DNA of 64,000 nucleotides from Trinickia dinghuensis (GTDB lineage: Bacteria > Pseudomonadota > Gammaproteobacteria > Burkholderiales > Burkholderiaceae). Below are positions 10,029 through 19,950 of the stretch, piece after piece. The notes below the pieces were generated by a model, which saw only the letters and a list, made by a program, of their open reading frames with translations, made no database searches and was not told the origin of the DNA. The stretch covers positions 42,308-106,307 of the forward strand of contig NZ_QRGA01000022.1 of the NCBI RefSeq assembly GCF_003367175.1, written 5' to 3'. How positions within the stretch are numbered: position 1 is the first letter of the stretch; each line of letters starts with the position of its first letter. A program made the translations under genes and the position numbers.

Positions 10029-10226
10029 GATCGGCCTCTTGAAAAGTCGGCTGGTATCCGGCCACGACGCCGCGCGAGTGGGCAATATGCAAATTGCACG
10101 TGCCGCTCGCAACGTCGGAACGGCCGGGTGCCGCCGTAGGCGTGTTGAGTAGACGGACATTATAGGCACCCCGGCGGGCGCAGCGCCTACAATGGTGGTT
10201 TCTTCTGAAATCGGAGCGTGAAAATC

Positions 10227-10568
10227 ATGACCGTCGTGACCACGGAATCGGGGTTGAAGTACGAGGATTTGACTGAAGGTACGGGCGAGCAAGCCGCGGC
10301 GGGCCGTACGGTTACCGTTCATTACACGGGCTGGCTCACCGACGGCCAGAAGTTCGATTCGAGCAAGGACCGCAACGATCCGTTCGCGTTCGTGCTTGGC
10401 GGCGGCATGGTCATCAAGGGTTGGGACGAAGGCGTGCAAGGCATGAAGGTGGGCGGTGTGCGACGTCTGACGATTCCGCCGCAACTCGGCTATGGCGTGC
10501 GCGGCGCGGGCGGCGTGATTCCGCCGAATGCGACGCTCGTCTTCGAAGTCGAACTGCTCGAAGCCTAA
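10227..10568 (+). CDS. FKBP-type peptidyl-prolyl cis-trans isomerase
   Basis: A single-domain FKBP of 113 residues that catalyses cis-trans isomerisation of prolyl bonds. It carries the family landmarks [41 protein letters not shown] and [25 protein letters not shown]. The ATG at 10227 is preferred over a GTG at 10218 because the GGAG at 10213-10216 is correctly spaced for the ATG and too close to the GTG. There is no signal peptide, so the protein is cytoplasmic. A TACAAT that could serve as a -10 element lies at 10188-10193, without a convincing -35. It diverges from the kinase-like gene. Confidence 0.93.
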   Translation: MTVVTTESGLKYEDLTEGTGEQAAAGRTVTVHYTGWLTDGQKFDSSKDRNDPFAFVLGGGMVIKGWDEGVQGMKVGGVRRLTIPPQLGYGVRGAGGVIPPNATLVFEVELLEA

Positions 10569-10607
10569 GCGAAGGCCCAACGAAGCCGAGACTCATCGAG
10601 CGTAAAG

Positions 10608-11447
10608 ATGCACGAGCACGAGCACAAGCACACGATCGACGCGCCGGCCTTGTCGCTGCGCCGCTTCGGCGCTATCAGTGCGTGCGACGTGCACACGTTC
10701 CATCAGATCGTGCTTGGCCTAGACGGAGCGATGGAGATGGCCGTCGATGGGGTCGGCCATCGTATCGACGCGCGGCGCGCTTGGCTGATTCCGGCCGGGG
10801 AGCTTCACGAATATGTGGGCATCGGCGAAAACCGGCAACTCGTGCTCGACGTGCCGTGCGCCTCGCTGGCATTGCCTGAGCGGATTTTCTCGCGGGCGGT
10901 GCCGTTGACCATGAACGAAGGGCTTACAGGCGTCGTTCATGAAGCCGCGTTGCTCGCCGCGCGCATCGATGCGGCATCGGGTGCCGATCGCTGCATCGCC
11001 GGTGAACGGGACGCTCCCGGGCATGAAGCAAGGGCGGTCCTGTTGGCGCGCCGCTTGGCGTGGGATACGGCGGCACGCTTGGCCGTCTTGATCGGAGACA
11101 GCATCGGCGTCGAGGTGCCGGCGTCGGGGCTCGACTATGCACGCATCGACAAATGGTTGCGCGCGCATCTATCCGAGCCGCTGCGCGTTACCGATCTTGC
11201 CGCACACTGCGGCTTCGGCGAGCGCCGATTCCATCAGCTATTCGACGAGGCGTTCGGGACCACCCCGCATCGCTATCTACAGCGGCTGCGGCTCGATACG
11301 GCGCTGACGCTGCTGTGCGATCCGCGCCCTACGCTGATCGACGTGGCGCTGACGGTCGGCTTTGCCGATCAAAGCGCGTTCACCCATGCATTCACCCGAC
11401 GCTTCGGGGTCGCACCGGGACAGTGGCGCGCAATGCGGATGCATTGA
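10608..11447 (+). CDS. AraC family transcriptional regulator with cupin-type sensor
   Basis: A regulator of 279 residues. The N-terminal part (about residues 1-95) has the pattern of an AraC-type cupin, including HTFHQIVLGLDG and AWLIPAGELHEYVG, and starts with a His-rich stretch (HEHEHKH) that might bind metal. The C-terminal 100 residues hold two helix-turn-helix motifs, LRVTDLAAHCGFGERRFHQLF and LIDVALTVGFADQSAFTHAFTRRFGVAPGQWR. It lies 39 bases after the FKBP gene on the same strand and could be cotranscribed. The target genes cannot be told from this window. Confidence 0.88.
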   Translation: MHEHEHKHTIDAPALSLRRFGAISACDVHTFHQIVLGLDGAMEMAVDGVGHRIDARRAWLIPAGELHEYVGIGENRQLVLDVPCASLALPERIFSRAVPLTMNEGLTGVVHEAALLAARIDAASGADRCIAGERDAPGHEARAVLLARRLAWDTAARLAVLIGDSIGVEVPASGLDYARIDKWLRAHLSEPLRVTDLAAHCGFGERRFHQLFDEAFGTTPHRYLQRLRLDTALTLLCDPRPTLIDVALTVGFADQSAFTHAFTRRFGVAPGQWRAMRMH

Positions 11448-11490
11448 GGGCGGAAGCTTACTGACCGCTGCAAATACGGCACCCAGCAAA

Positions 11491-11521
11491 AAGCCCGCTT
11501 CGCGTCAGCAAAAGCGGGCTT
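11491..11521 (-). terminator. Rho-independent terminator of the purF operon
   Basis: Perfect 10-base arms AAGCCCGCTT (11491-11500) and AAGCGGGCTT (11512-11521) enclose an 11-base loop. Read on the minus strand the stem is followed by a run of T. It lies 43 bases downstream of the purF stop. On the plus strand, after the AraC gene, there is no T run, so it is directed at purF. Confidence 0.85.
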
Positions 11522-11563
11522 CCTATGCGGGGCCGATTACGCGCCCCCGTGACAACGCGTGGC

Positions 11564-13111
11564 CTACTCCACCGACAGCTGCAAATGCAACTGCGAACGC
11601 GTCACGCTCCCGTCCACGGCATCGCCCGCCGAATCGCGCTCCAGCTGCGATTGCGGCGACAGCCGCGCGAGTTCGATCGCGTCGAGATACTGAGACGTGA
11701 TATCGCCCGTGATGTAGTTGCCGTCGAAGCACGAGGCCTCGAAGTTCGTCAGCGCCGGATTGATGTCGCTGACGGCTTGCTTCAGTGCGTCGACGTCCTG
11801 ATAGACGAGATGATCGGCGCCGATGATCTTGGCGACATCCTCGTCCGTACGGCCGTGGGCAACGAGCTCGCTGCGCGTCGGCATATCGATGCCGTACACG
11901 TTCGGGTACTTCACGGGCGGCGCCGCCGAGGCGAAGATGACGCGCTTGGCACCCGCATCGCGCGCCATCTGCACGATCTCGTGCGACGTCGTGCCACGCA
12001 CGATCGAATCGTCGACGATCAGCACGTTCTTGTCCTTGAACTCGATCGTCATCGCGTTCAGCTTCTGACGCACCGACTTCTTGCGCACCGCCTGGCCCGG
12101 CATGATGAACGTGCGGCCCACATAGCGGTTCTTGAAGAACCCTTCGCGGTATTCGACGCCAAGCTTGGCCGCCACCTGCATCGCCGCCGGACGCGACGAA
12201 TCGGGAATCGGCATGACGACGTCGATCGGCACGTCAGGCAGCACGCGCTTGATCTTCTCGGCCAGATAATCGCCCATGCGCAGGCGCACGTTGTAGACGG
12301 ACACGCCGTCGAGCACCGAGTCGGGACGCGCGAGATAAACGTATTCGAAGATGCAGGGATTCAGGCTGGGCTTGTCCGAGCACTGTTGGCTGTGCAGGTT
12401 GCCTTCGTTGTCGATGAAGATCGCTTCGCCCGGTGCCACATCGCGAACGAAATCGAAGCCGATGCCTTCGACGGCCACCGATTCCGACGCCACGATCCAT
12501 TCCACGCCTTGCTCCGTCTCGTGCTTGCCGATGCAAAGGGGACGGATGCCGAACGGATCGCGGAACGCGAGCAGGCCGTAGCCGGCGATCAGCGAAACGA
12601 TCGCGTACGAACCGCGCACGCGGCGATGCACGCCGGCCACGGCCTTGAACACCGTGGCGGGTTCGAGCTGCAGCCCCGAGCTGGCCAACTGCATCTCGTG
12701 CGCCAGCACGTTGAGCAGCACCTCGGTATCCGAGTTCGTGTTCACGTGGCGACGATCGATGCGGAACATCTCGTCTTTCAGCTGCTGCCAGTTCGTGAGA
12801 TTGCCGTTATGCGCGAGGATGATGCCGAACGGCGCGTTCACGTAGAACGGCTGCGCTTCCTCTTCGCTCGATGCCGAGCCGGCCGTCGGATAACGCACTT
12901 GGCCGATGCCGGCCGTGCCGGGCAGGCTGCGCATGTTGCGCGTGCGGAACACGTCGCGCACCATGCCGTTGGCCTTGTACATGTGGAACGTGCTGCCGTT
13001 CGCTGTCGCGATGCCGGCTGCGTCCTGGCCGCGATGCTGCAACAGCAGGAGGCTGTCGTAGATCAGCTGATTGACCGGGGAATGGGAGACTACGCCTACG
13101 ATGCCGCACAT
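11564..13111 (-). CDS. purF: Amidophosphoribosyltransferase PurF
   Basis: PurF makes 5-phosphoribosylamine from PRPP and glutamine, the first step of purine synthesis. The start at 13111 places the catalytic Cys at position 2 (MCGIVGVV), as needed for this N-terminal nucleophile amidotransferase; AAGGA precedes it by 7 bases. An in-frame extension of five residues upstream would block the Cys and is rejected. The protein is 515 residues, with the glutaminase domain in the N-terminal half (LLLLQHRGQDAAGI) and the PRPP-binding loop VLIVDDSIVRGTTS in the phosphoribosyltransferase half. It is the last gene before the terminator and lies downstream of cvpA, the usual proteobacterial arrangement. 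Confidence 0.97.
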   Translation of the reverse strand: MCGIVGVVSHSPVNQLIYDSLLLLQHRGQDAAGIATANGSTFHMYKANGMVRDVFRTRNMRSLPGTAGIGQVRYPTAGSASSEEEAQPFYVNAPFGIILAHNGNLTNWQQLKDEMFRIDRRHVNTNSDTEVLLNVLAHEMQLASSGLQLEPATVFKAVAGVHRRVRGSYAIVSLIAGYGLLAFRDPFGIRPLCIGKHETEQGVEWIVASESVAVEGIGFDFVRDVAPGEAIFIDNEGNLHSQQCSDKPSLNPCIFEYVYLARPDSVLDGVSVYNVRLRMGDYLAEKIKRVLPDVPIDVVMPIPDSSRPAAMQVAAKLGVEYREGFFKNRYVGRTFIMPGQAVRKKSVRQKLNAMTIEFKDKNVLIVDDSIVRGTTSHEIVQMARDAGAKRVIFASAAPPVKYPNVYGIDMPTRSELVAHGRTDEDVAKIIGADHLVYQDVDALKQAVSDINPALTNFEASCFDGNYITGDITSQYLDAIELARLSPQSQLERDSAGDAVDGSVTRSQLHLQLSVE

Positions 13112-13171
13112 GGCAGGGTCCTTCAAAAATACGAAAACATGGGCGCCGGCCGCGTGGCCGGCACTAGCGCC

Positions 13172-13666
13172 TCACACGCGAATGTACGCCGCGAGTGCCG
13201 GAGGCAGCAGGGGCTTCAACTCGCGCACGCCTTGCTCGGCGTAAGGCCGCAGCAGCGCATTGCGCCAAAATTCTTGCTTCGGCAGCTCGGTCAGCCCAGC
13301 CAGCGCCACGAGCAGCAGCACGAACACCGCACCGCGCACGATGCCGAACAGCAGGCCGAGCGAGCGATCCACGCCGCCCAAGCCGGTCACGGCCACGAGC
13401 CGCGCGATCAGCGCATTGGCCACGCTCGCCACGAGCACGACGCCGATCATGATCGCCGCGAATGCCAAGAGCCATTGCGTCAGCGAGCCGCCGGGCCAGT
13501 CGCTTGGAATATAGGGCACCAGGAGCTGGACGTAGCGGCAAGCCACAAAAAAAGCCACCACCCAACCGATCAACCCGAATATTTCAGACAACAAACCGCG
13601 CCACGCGCCGCGCAGCGCCGACAAACCGATGACGGCCAGCGCCGCGTAATCGAATGCGGTCAGCAT
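13172..13666 (-). CDS. cvpA: CvpA family inner-membrane protein
   Basis: A 164-residue membrane protein with about four hydrophobic helices: around residues 5-20, 26-48, 65-90 and 103-125. The N-terminal LTAFDYAALAVIGLSALRG and GLLSEIFGLIGWVVAFFVA are typical of CvpA (colicin V production protein). CvpA influences envelope homeostasis and colicin V export in enterobacteria; its exact activity is unsettled. Position directly upstream of purF and 7 bases downstream of the SPOR-domain gene fits the conserved dedD-cvpA-purF order. Confidence 0.92.
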   Translation of the reverse strand: MLTAFDYAALAVIGLSALRGAWRGLLSEIFGLIGWVVAFFVACRYVQLLVPYIPSDWPGGSLTQWLLAFAAIMIGVVLVASVANALIARLVAVTGLGGVDRSLGLLFGIVRGAVFVLLLVALAGLTELPKQEFWRNALLRPYAEQGVRELKPLLPPALAAYIRV

Positions 13667-13673
13667 CGAGCCG

Positions 13674-14534
13674 TCACTGCGCCGCGCTCGCCGTCAAACC
13701 GGCGTCGCGTACTTTCGCGATCGCGGCCGACGCGGCCGCCCGATCGGCGAACGGACCCGCTCGCAACAGCGTACGCGTCTTGCCGTCCGCTTGCTTGCGG
13801 TGCTCGATGTAGGCGGGCACGCCCGCGGCCTTGAGTTTCGTTTCCCACGCGCGAGCACTGGCGTCGTCGCCGAACACGCCGAGTTGCACAGCAAACCGTG
13901 CGCCGGCCGGCGCAGCCGGTGTACCCGAATCGGCAACGGCCGGGCTCGGCGACGGCAAGGCCGCCGCTTTGCTCGAGTGCGCCGATGGCGCCTGCTTGGC
14001 CGGCGCCGATTTAGCAGAGTCTGCTTGCTTGGATTGGGTTTGCGCAGCGGGAGCCGCTGCATTCGCTGCGGACTGCTGCGCCGCCTTGCCTTGGGCTGCC
14101 GCCGGAGCGGGCGCGGAAGCGATACCCGCTACCGCGTTGCCCGAGGCGCCGGCATCGCTCGTGTCGGGCGCCACACCGGCTTGGCTGTCGGCATCGTTAT
14201 CGTCCCGCGCACTCGGCGCCGCCGCCGCGGGGCGATTCGGGATATCGATGGCGATGTCGTCGGTAACGGGCTTCGGATGCGAATCGAGCACCATCGGCAG
14301 GACCACGACCGCCGCCACCACGAGCGCGACCGCGCCGACGAGCCGCCGGCGGGCGCGCTGCTTTTCGGGCAGCGTGGGGTCGAGCAGCATCGCGTCGGCA
14401 TCGCCGGCACGCTCGCTGCGACGGTTGCGCCGCGGCTCGCGCGTATCGAATGCCCCCCCGCTACGCGCGGATTTTGTGGCGGCACCCCGCCGGCGCGGTG
14501 CGTCGTCTTTCTTGCCGAACGAAAAAAATCCCAT
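13674..14534 (-). CDS. dedD: SPOR-domain cell-division protein (DedD-like)
   Basis: A 286-residue protein starting MGFFSFGKKDD. It has a basic cytoplasmic stretch, one transmembrane helix near residues 80-100 (RRLVGAVALVVAAVVVLPMV), a long Ala/Ser/Pro-rich periplasmic linker and a C-terminal SPOR domain beginning FAVQLGVFGDDASARAWETKL. SPOR domains bind denuded septal peptidoglycan, so the protein should sit at the division site. The start at 14534 is chosen because 13 additional upstream residues would be atypical of the family. It lies between folC and cvpA as in other proteobacteria. Confidence 0.88.
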   Translation of the reverse strand: MGFFSFGKKDDAPRRRGAATKSARSGGAFDTREPRRNRRSERAGDADAMLLDPTLPEKQRARRRLVGAVALVVAAVVVLPMVLDSHPKPVTDDIAIDIPNRPAAAAPSARDDNDADSQAGVAPDTSDAGASGNAVAGIASAPAPAAAQGKAAQQSAANAAAPAAQTQSKQADSAKSAPAKQAPSAHSSKAAALPSPSPAVADSGTPAAPAGARFAVQLGVFGDDASARAWETKLKAAGVPAYIEHRKQADGKTRTLLRAGPFADRAAASAAIAKVRDAGLTASAAQ

Positions 14535-14580
14535 GAATCGCCGAGTTCGAGGGGGCGGCCATCCGTCTGGCACGCATCTG

Positions 14581-15891
14581 TCAATGTTGCCGAGACTTAC
14601 GGTAGACCATCACACCGGCCACCGTATAGAAACTGCCGAAAACCGCGATTCTATCATCCTCTGTCGCCCGGCTCAGTGCGTCTTGAAACGCTTCCGCAGG
14701 CGTTTTGAAACATTCGATGCTGCTGTCCGGCCCTTCTTCCACGCCCACCTCCCGCAAGATCTTTTCCAGATCCTCGGCACGCGCGGCTCGGCCAAGCGGC
14801 AAATCGGTCACGCACCAATGATCGATCTCGTCTTTCAAATGCTTGACGACGCCCGCGATGTCCTTGTCGTGCATCGCGCCGAACACGGCGTACGTGTAGC
14901 GGAAGAAACCCATGCTCCCCAAATTTTGGGCAAGCACGGCCGCCGCGTGCGGATTATGACCGACGTCGAGCACGACCGACGGCCGCCCCGGCAGCACCTG
15001 GAAGCGCCCGGGCAACTCGACGTTGGCCAGGCCGAGCCGCAGATCTTGCGCGGAAACGGGCAGCCGATCGCGCAACGCCTCGAGCGCCGCGAGCGCCGCC
15101 GACGTATTGATGAGCTGATTCGCGCCGCGCAGCGCCGGATAAGCAAGAGCGGAGCGCCGCAGCGTGGGGCCCACGTAGCTCCACTGCTGCCGCTCGCTGC
15201 CCGCCTGCCCTTCGTATCGGAAATCGCGCCCGAACAGCCACAGCTGCGCGCCGATCGCATTCGCGTGATCGATCAGCGTTTGCGGCGGCGCCGGGTCGGC
15301 GCAGATCGCCGGCCGTCCCGGACGGAAGATGCCGGCCTTCTCGAAGGCGATCTTCTCTCGCGTGTCACCCAGATATTCGGTGTGATCGATGTCGATGCTC
15401 GTCACGATCGCGCAGTCGGCGTCGATGATGTTGACGGCATCGAGCCGCCCGCCGAGTCCGACTTCGAGGATCACCGCATCGAGCGGGAGCGAGGCGTACA
15501 GGTGAAGAATCGCCAGCGTCGTGAATTCGAAGTACGTGAGCGAGACGGGCTCGGCAAAGCGCGTGCGCGCCGCCTCGACCGCCTCGAAATGCGGCAGTAG
15601 TTCTTCGTCGGTTGCATTACGGCCGTCGATGCGTGCGCGCTCGTTGAATTCGAGCAAATGCGGCGACGTATGGCAGCCGACGCGATAGCCGCCGGCACGC
15701 AGGATCGCCTCGAGCATCGCGCAGGTCGAGCCCTTGCCGTTCGTGCCGCCCACGGTGATGACGGGGCAGTCGAGCTTCAGCCCGAGCGCATCCTTCACCT
15801 TGCCGATGCGCGTGAGGCCCATGTCGATGCCGACCGGATGCGCCGACTCGAGATGCTCGAGCCAGGCGGCGAGAGAGGAAAAAGTAGTCAT
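14581..15891 (-). CDS. folC: Dihydrofolate synthase / folylpolyglutamate synthase FolC
   Basis: FolC adds glutamate to dihydropteroate and extends the polyglutamate tail of folates, using ATP. The protein is 436 residues, of normal length. The Mur-ligase-type P-loop VGGTNGKGSTC is near residues 47-57, TSPHL follows at about 75, and LEVGLGGRLDAVNIID, SIDIDHTEYLG and EKAGIFRPG are the family blocks; the C-terminal domain carries VVLDVGHNPHA. It lies downstream of accD in the same direction, with 45 bases between them. Confidence 0.95.
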   Translation of the reverse strand: MTTFSSLAAWLEHLESAHPVGIDMGLTRIGKVKDALGLKLDCPVITVGGTNGKGSTCAMLEAILRAGGYRVGCHTSPHLLEFNERARIDGRNATDEELLPHFEAVEAARTRFAEPVSLTYFEFTTLAILHLYASLPLDAVILEVGLGGRLDAVNIIDADCAIVTSIDIDHTEYLGDTREKIAFEKAGIFRPGRPAICADPAPPQTLIDHANAIGAQLWLFGRDFRYEGQAGSERQQWSYVGPTLRRSALAYPALRGANQLINTSAALAALEALRDRLPVSAQDLRLGLANVELPGRFQVLPGRPSVVLDVGHNPHAAAVLAQNLGSMGFFRYTYAVFGAMHDKDIAGVVKHLKDEIDHWCVTDLPLGRAARAEDLEKILREVGVEEGPDSSIECFKTPAEAFQDALSRATEDDRIAVFGSFYTVAGVMVYRKSRQH

Positions 15892-15936
15892 CCGAAGCCG
15901 CGGGCCGTCCCGCTTTGGTGCTGCAGCGTTTATCAG

Positions 15937-16809
15937 TTAGGCGACGGCGTCCGCGGGCTGGCGCGAGAGCAACGCGATGAGCCGCGCCAATTCCTCGCGC
16001 AGCTTACGGCGATCGACGATCATGTCGATCGCGCCCTTTTGCATCAGGAACTCGGCGCGCTGGAAGCCTTCCGGCAGCTTCTCGCGCACGGTCTGCTCGA
16101 TCACGCGCGGGCCGGCGAAGCCGATCAGCGCCTTCGGCTCGGCAATGACCACATCGCCGAGGAACGCGAAGCTTGCCGATACGCCGCCCATCGTCGGGTC
16201 GGTCAGCACGGAGATGAACGGCAGCTTGGCGTCGGCCAGCTTGGTCAGCATCGCCGTCGTCTTTGCCATTTGCATCAGCGAGAGCAAGCTCTCCTGCATC
16301 CGCGCGCCGCCCGATGACGTGAAGCAAATGAAAGGCACCTGCTGCTCGAGCGCATTTTGCGCGCCGCGCGCGAAGCGCTCGCCGACGACCGACCCCATCG
16401 AGCCGCCCATGAAGGCGAATTCGAAGCAGGAGACGACGACGGGCAGCGTGTGAATCGCGCCGCCCATCACGACCATCGCGTCGGTTTCGCCCGTATCGTC
16501 CATCGCATCCTTGATGCGATCGGGGTACTTGCGGCTGTCCTTGAACTTCAGGGCGTCGACCGGAACGATTTCCTGGCCGATCTCGTAGCGGCCTTCGGCA
16601 TCGAGCAGCGCGTCCAGACGGGCGCGGGCGCCGATGCGCATGTGATGGCTGCATTTCGGACAAACGTGCAGATTCGCCTCGACGTCGTTGCGGTACAGCA
16701 CCGCCTCGCAAGCCGGACACTTGACCCAAAGCCCCTCGGGGATGCCCTTGCGGCTCTTCGGATCGGTCTGTTTGATCTTAGGCGGCAGCAGTTTGTCGAG
16801 CCAGCTCAT
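15937..16809 (-). CDS. accD: Acetyl-CoA carboxylase carboxyltransferase subunit beta AccD
   Basis: AccD and AccA form the carboxyltransferase that makes malonyl-CoA for fatty-acid synthesis. The start at 16809 is supported by AAGGA upstream and gives 290 residues beginning [12 protein letters not shown]. The N-terminal zinc ribbon has Cys at 31, 34, 50 and 53 (CPAC and CPKC). The crotonase-like core shows [35 protein letters not shown] and [12 protein letters not shown]. It lies 145 bases downstream of trpA, close to folC, as in other Burkholderiaceae. Confidence 0.97.
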   Translation of the reverse strand: MSWLDKLLPPKIKQTDPKSRKGIPEGLWVKCPACEAVLYRNDVEANLHVCPKCSHHMRIGARARLDALLDAEGRYEIGQEIVPVDALKFKDSRKYPDRIKDAMDDTGETDAMVVMGGAIHTLPVVVSCFEFAFMGGSMGSVVGERFARGAQNALEQQVPFICFTSSGGARMQESLLSLMQMAKTTAMLTKLADAKLPFISVLTDPTMGGVSASFAFLGDVVIAEPKALIGFAGPRVIEQTVREKLPEGFQRAEFLMQKGAIDMIVDRRKLREELARLIALLSRQPADAVA

Positions 16810-16954
16810 CGTTTTTCCTTCAAATGTGTTGTTTCTTGCGCTTGTGGCGCTTAGGCCTCTCGCCGTCCGGCACCGATACAAGCCGCCCGCCGGCGAGAGA
16901 GCCGCGCACTCGGCGCATCCGGCCGGAGCCGATGCGTACGGGTGCGCCCCCGCG

Positions 16955-17755
16955 TCAGGCGGCGTCGAGCGCCTGGCGAATCTCGGCGACGAAGCTCGTC
17001 AGCGCCGCGGCGGCAGTCTGCGACGGCACTTCTTCGAGCAACTGAACCAGGCGGCTACCGATCACGACGGCATCGGCGACGTCCGCCACCGCACGTGCCG
17101 TCGAGGCGTCCCGAATACCGAATCCGACCCCAACAGGCAACCGCACCTGCGACTTGATGGCCGGGATTTTACTCGCGATGCTGGAAACGTCCAGATTTGC
17201 CGCACCGGTCACCCCTTTGAGCGACACATAGTAGACGTAGCCGCTCGCCACTTTGCCGACGGCCGCGATCCGTTCGTCGGTGGATGTAGGTGCGAGCAAG
17301 AAGATCGGATCGATGTTCGCCGCGCGCATGCGCTCGGCAAACTCGGCCGATTCCTCGGGCGGATAGTCGACGGTCAGCACGCCGTCTACGCCCGCTTCGG
17401 CTGCCGCCGCCGCGAATGCGTCGACGCCCATCCGTTCGATCGGATTGGCATAGCCCATCAGGACGACCGGCGTCTTGGCATCTTGCTCGCGAAACCGCTT
17501 CACGTCGGCGAGCACCTGCTTCAGCGTCACGCCCTTTTCAAGCGCGCGCTCGGACGATCGCTGGATGACGGGGCCGTCGGCCATCGGATCCGAGAACGGT
17601 ACGCCGAGCTCGATGACGTCGGCGCCGCCGGCCACGAGCGCGTGCATGAACTCCACGGTGCGCGCCGGGTCGGGATAGCCGGCCGTGATGAACGGGATCA
17701 AGCCTTTCTTGTTTTGTGCGGTCAGTGCCGCGAACTTCTGTTCGATACGGGACAT
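16955..17755 (-). CDS. trpA: Tryptophan synthase alpha chain TrpA
   Basis: TrpA cleaves indole-3-glycerol phosphate to indole and glyceraldehyde 3-phosphate in the alpha2-beta2 tryptophan synthase. The 266-residue protein shows the catalytic Glu in [18 protein letters not shown] (about residue 50), the catalytic Asp in the [11 protein letters not shown] region, and the phosphate-binding VGFGIRD and VIGSRLV segments. In this locus a DNA methylase gene separates trpB from trpA; the two trp genes are otherwise codirectional. Confidence 0.97.
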   Translation of the reverse strand: MSRIEQKFAALTAQNKKGLIPFITAGYPDPARTVEFMHALVAGGADVIELGVPFSDPMADGPVIQRSSERALEKGVTLKQVLADVKRFREQDAKTPVVLMGYANPIERMGVDAFAAAAAEAGVDGVLTVDYPPEESAEFAERMRAANIDPIFLLAPTSTDERIAAVGKVASGYVYYVSLKGVTGAANLDVSSIASKIPAIKSQVRLPVGVGFGIRDASTARAVADVADAVVIGSRLVQLLEEVPSQTAAAALTSFVAEIRQALDAA

Positions 17756-17799
17756 GATGTCTTCTCTACCGATAAGTGCGATTTGCCGCGCCGTTTCGT

Positions 17800-18675
17800 T
17801 CAGGAGGCGACGGCGGGCGCGTCGGACGGTGCGCCGCTCAAAGCGGCCACGCGTTCGCGCGCGATCGCGCAGTAATTTTCATTGATCTCATAGCCGACGA
17901 ATGCGCGCCCATGCCGTGCGCAAGCGACCGCCGTCGTACCGCTTCCCATGAATGGATCGAGAACGCGGCCGCCGGGCGGGCAGCTCGACAGCACCATCCG
18001 CTCGACGATCTCCAACGGCTTTTGCGTCGGATGATCGACACGCTCGGCGTGCTGGCGATGCAGCCGCGAAACCGACCAGACGTCCTTCGGGTTGTAGCCG
18101 ACTTCGAGCCACTTGCTGCCTTCGAAGAGCTTGCGCGAACGCGCCTTCTTCGTCGCCGCGTCGTACGGAATCCGCACCGGATCGAGATCGAAGTAATAGT
18201 CCTTCGATACCGCGAAAAACCCGATGTTGTCGTGCACGGAGGTAAAACGGCGCGTCGTGCCGCCCATGCTGGGCACACGCCGGTCCCAGATGATCTCGTT
18301 GACCATCGTGAGCTTCGTCTTCAAGAACGAGAAGATTTCCGGCGCGTACTGCCAGGTGCAGAAGACGTAAAGCGAACCGCTCGCCTTCAGCTTCGGGACG
18401 GCCAACTCGAGCCAGCGACGCGTCCAGGCGAGAAAGTCCTCGCCCGAAAGCATGTCGGAATCGTTGCCGTAATCCTTGCCGAGCCCATACGGCGGATCGG
18501 AGACGATCAGGTCGATCGAGCCGTCGGGCAGCGCTTGCGCATCCGCCAGAAAATCGCGGTTGTGCAAGTCGATCGGCAGCCGCGGTGCGCTCGGCGGCAC
18601 ATTCGTCGTGCCGCCGAGCGCACCGCCCGCTGCCGCCGGCTGCGGCGCGTCGAATTCGTCGATGAGATCGCGCAT
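17800..18675 (-). CDS. Orphan beta-class DNA methyltransferase within the trp cluster
   Basis: An N6-adenine or N4-cytosine methyltransferase of 291 residues. The catalytic DPPY (residues 60-63) precedes the AdoMet-binding segment [18 protein letters not shown] near the C-terminus, the order of the beta class to which CcrM and HinfI methylases belong. No restriction endonuclease lies nearby, so it is an orphan methylase. It is inserted between trpB (gap 20 bases) and trpA (gap 44 bases) and probably shares their transcript. The N-terminal 35 residues are a low-complexity extension. The recognition sequence cannot be read from the protein. Confidence 0.92.
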   Translation of the reverse strand: MRDLIDEFDAPQPAAAGGALGGTTNVPPSAPRLPIDLHNRDFLADAQALPDGSIDLIVSDPPYGLGKDYGNDSDMLSGEDFLAWTRRWLELAVPKLKASGSLYVFCTWQYAPEIFSFLKTKLTMVNEIIWDRRVPSMGGTTRRFTSVHDNIGFFAVSKDYYFDLDPVRIPYDAATKKARSRKLFEGSKWLEVGYNPKDVWSVSRLHRQHAERVDHPTQKPLEIVERMVLSSCPPGGRVLDPFMGSGTTAVACARHGRAFVGYEINENYCAIARERVAALSGAPSDAPAVAS

Positions 18676-18695
18676 TGCCGATTAACGCTCGGAGC

Positions 18696-19889
18696 TCAGA
18701 GCACGAGGCCCGAACGTTCGGCGACCGTGTGCATATCCTTATCGCCGCGGCCCGACAAATTCACGAGCAAGTGCGTGTCGCGCGACAGCGTGGGCGCGAT
18801 CTTCGCGGCATAAGCCAGCGCATGGCTCGACTCGAGCGCGGGGATGATGCCCTCGATCCGGCAGCAATCGTGGAACGCCTTGAGCGCTTCTTCGTCGGTG
18901 ATGGCGACGTACTGCGCTCGGCCGCTGTCCTTCAGCCAAGCGTGTTCGGGGCCGACACCGGGGTAGTCCAAACCCGCCGAAATCGAATGCGTCTCGATGA
19001 TCTGACCGTTCTCGTCCTGCAGCAGGTAGGTGCGATTGCCGTGCAGCACGCCGGGGGTGCCGCCCGTCAGCGACGCCGCGTGGCGCCCCGTCTCGATCCC
19101 GTCGCCAGCAGCCTCGACACCGACAAGCTTGACGGCCGTATCTTCGATGTACGGATAGAAGATGCCCATGGCATTGGAGCCGCCGCCGATGCAGGCGATC
19201 ACCATGTCCGGCTGACGCCCGATGAGCTCGGGCATCTGCACGCGGCATTCGTCGCCGATCACGCGCTGGAAATCGCGCACCATCATCGGGTACGGGTGCG
19301 GGCCGGCAACGGTGCCGATGATGTAGAACGTGCTTTCGACGTTCGTCACCCAGTCGCGCATCGCCTCGTTCAAGGCATCCTTGAGCGTGCGCGAACCCGA
19401 TTCGACGGGAACGACCGTCGCGCCGAGCAGCTTCATCCGGTAGACGTTGGCCGCTTGCCGGCGCACGTCCTCGGAGCCCATGTAGACGACGCACTCCATG
19501 CCGAAGCGCGCCGCGATCGTGGCGGTGGCCACGCCGTGCTGGCCCGCGCCGGTTTCGGCGATCACGCGCGGCTTGCCCATGCGCTTGGCGAGCAGGGCCT
19601 GGCCGATCACGTTGTTGACCTTGTGCGCGCCCGTGTGGTTGAGGTCTTCCCGCTTGAGGAAGACTTGCGCGCCGCCGAGCAGCTCGCTCCAGCGCTTGGC
19701 GTGATAAACCGGCGACGGACGGCCGACGAAGTACTTGAGCTCGCGCTCGTACTCGGCGATGAACTCGGGGTCTTTACTGTACTTTTCGTAGGAGATGCGC
19801 AGTTCGTCCAAAGCATGGACGAGCGTTTCGGCGACGAACGTGCCGCCGTAGGGGCCGAAGTGGCCTCGTTGATCAGGAAGGTTATACAT
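18696..19889 (-). CDS. trpB: Tryptophan synthase beta chain TrpB
   Basis: TrpB condenses indole with serine using pyridoxal phosphate. The ATG at 19889 gives the 397-residue form beginning [16 protein letters not shown]; a GTG three codons upstream is possible but the GAAGAG site suits the ATG better. The PLP lysine is in HTGAHKVNN, and the phosphate-binding [12 protein letters not shown] and the [14 protein letters not shown] segments are present. It lies 61 bases downstream of trpF. Confidence 0.97.
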   Translation of the reverse strand: MYNLPDQRGHFGPYGGTFVAETLVHALDELRISYEKYSKDPEFIAEYERELKYFVGRPSPVYHAKRWSELLGGAQVFLKREDLNHTGAHKVNNVIGQALLAKRMGKPRVIAETGAGQHGVATATIAARFGMECVVYMGSEDVRRQAANVYRMKLLGATVVPVESGSRTLKDALNEAMRDWVTNVESTFYIIGTVAGPHPYPMMVRDFQRVIGDECRVQMPELIGRQPDMVIACIGGGSNAMGIFYPYIEDTAVKLVGVEAAGDGIETGRHAASLTGGTPGVLHGNRTYLLQDENGQIIETHSISAGLDYPGVGPEHAWLKDSGRAQYVAITDEEALKAFHDCCRIEGIIPALESSHALAYAAKIAPTLSRDTHLLVNLSGRGDKDMHTVAERSGLVL

Positions 19890-19950
19890 GGTCGTCACTC
19901 TTCGCAGCGGCGGCGTGGCGCGTGTTCGTGTGGCCGCGCCGCCTTGCCTG

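Noticed and set aside
9108..10139. Long plus-strand reading frame opposite the histidine kinase-like gene
   Set aside because: Composition is Arg/His/Gly-rich as expected of the antisense of a high-GC gene, there is no family pattern, and it has no ribosome-binding site.
11525..13834. 769-codon plus-strand frame over purF and cvpA
   Set aside because: It is the antisense of two clear genes; the His/Arg/Val-rich residues come from codon bias.
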